From: an uncultured Pseudoflavonifractor sp.
GTDB taxonomy: Bacteria; Bacillota; Clostridia; Oscillospirales; Oscillospiraceae
Reading direction: 5' to 3'
Assembly (NCBI RefSeq): GCF_944387275.1
Contig: NZ_CALXEG010000022.1
Coordinates: 1-49,248 of the forward strand
Length of the DNA stretch: 49,248 nt
Shown in pieces: positions 48,728-49,248 of the stretch. The notes beneath the pieces were generated by a model. That model had not been told where the DNA came from and searched no databases. It saw only the letters and a program-made list of their open reading frames with translations. Every line of letters starts with the position of its first letter. Position 1 is the first letter of the stretch. The position numbers and the translations under genes were made by a program.

Positions 48728-49248
48728 ATGGCGATTTCCGAGAACGCAAGAGCCGTGCTGGAGAAGCGATATCTGATCCGCGACGAGAAGGGGGAGCCCA
48801 CCGAGACGGTGGAGGAGCTGTTCCACCGGGTGGCCAACGCCATCGCGGCGGCGGACGCATCCTTTGACCCCAAGGCCGACGTGGCCGCCACCGCCCGGTG
48901 CTTCTACGACATGATGACCGGGCTGGATTTCCTGCCCAACTCCCCCACCCTGATGAACGCCGGCCGCCCTCTGGGCCAGCTGTCCGCCTGCTTTGTCCTC
49001 CCCGTGGGGGACTCCATGGAGGAGATCTTTGACGCCATCAAGAACGCCGCCCTCATCCACAAGTCCGGCGGCGGCACCGGCTTCTCCTTCTCCCGGCTGC
49101 GTCCCCGTGGCTCCACCGTCAACTCCACCGGCGGCGTGGCCAGCGGTCCCATCTCCTTCATGAAGGTGTTCAACGCCGCCACCGAGGCGGTGAAGCAGGG
49201 CGGCACCCGCCGGGGCGCCAACATGGGCATCCTCCGGGTGGACCACCC
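48728..49248 (+). CDS. nrdJ: Class II (adenosylcobalamin) ribonucleotide reductase, 5' part
   Basis: First 173 residues of a ribonucleotide reductase large chain; the gene leaves the window. Family segments: [20 protein letters not shown] with the first active-site Cys in [42 protein letters not shown] and [14 protein letters not shown]. This [15 protein letters not shown] pattern is typical of NrdJ. There is no ATP-cone, the protein starting directly with the alpha-domain ([10 protein letters not shown]). AAAGGAAG precedes the ATG. Makes deoxyribonucleotides with B12, independent of oxygen. Confidence 0.92.
   Translation, partial: MAISENARAVLEKRYLIRDEKGEPTETVEELFHRVANAIAAADASFDPKADVAATARCFYDMMTGLDFLPNSPTLMNAGRPLGQLSACFVLPVGDSMEEIFDAIKNAALIHKSGGGTGFSFSRLRPRGSTVNSTGGVASGPISFMKVFNAATEAVKQGGTRRGANMGILRVDH

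Overview
The window is GC-rich, densely packed DNA from a Gram-positive anaerobe, most likely a gut member of the Oscillospiraceae/Clostridiales (Flavonifractor or Pseudoflavonifractor-like; this is inferred from content and codon use, no marker gene is present). Supporting traits are an electron-bifurcating type [FeFe]-hydrogenase, a class II (B12-type) ribonucleotide reductase, a T-box leader, TTGACA-N17-TATAAT promoters, AGGAGG ribosome binding sites and the Bacillus/Clostridium order yabM-mazG-hup-rqcP. I see no rRNA, tRNA, CRISPR array, transposase or prophage.

Layout. 0-5.4 kb: the start of an OmpR-type response regulator (leftward, cut by the edge), then a rightward operon of a PPC/DUF296 protein, YmdB phosphodiesterase and a YhaO/YhaN (SbcD/SbcC-like) nuclease pair. 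5.4-7.3 kb: tandem signal peptidases and a small lipoprotein. 7.3-13.3 kb, leftward: zinc-ribbon protein, purine nucleoside phosphorylase, MTA/SAH deaminase, YabM flippase, MazG, HU, RqcP. 13.5-17.6 kb: two paralogous Crp/Fnr regulators flank a secreted SLH-type 5'-nucleotidase. 17.7-26.7 kb: a leftward hydrogenase region in two transcription blocks. The upstream block encodes DRTGG protein, GHKL ATPase, small membrane protein, HydS-like hydrogenase, a second DRTGG protein and a PHP phosphoesterase; the downstream block encodes HydC, a second GHKL ATPase, a [2Fe-2S] thioredoxin-fold protein, HydB and HydA. 26.8-29.7 kb: serC and serA behind a strong promoter and a structured leader, separated by two-and-a-bit tandem copies of a ~207-bp hairpin-rich unit that carries copies of the serC 3' end. 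29.8-34.8 kb: class C beta-lactamase-like serine hydrolase, a small membrane protein and an LTA-synthase-like sulfatase. 34.8-37.5 kb: aroF-tyrA preceded by a tyrosine-rich leader peptide and terminator, divergent from an Rrf2 regulator. 37.5-42.1 kb: lipoprotein, a FecBCD-type ABC importer behind a Moco-riboswitch-like leader, and a divergent THEP1-like NTPase. 42.3-44 kb: two unrecognised, less GC-rich envelope proteins. 44-48.3 kb: cysK, metQ with its own Met T-box, and metNI. 48.7 kb to the end: start of nrdJ.

How the genes work together. The hydrogenase region joins a catalytic NAD(H)/ferredoxin-linked HydABC to what looks like an H2/redox-sensing relay (HydS-like protein with GHKL kinase-type ATPases, DRTGG and PHP proteins). 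The amino-acid part shows at least two RNA control devices side by side: a leader-peptide attenuator for aromatic synthesis and a T-box for methionine uptake. A probable cofactor riboswitch precedes the metal or oxyanion importer. Functions are assigned by reading motifs and gene order; no database search was possible.
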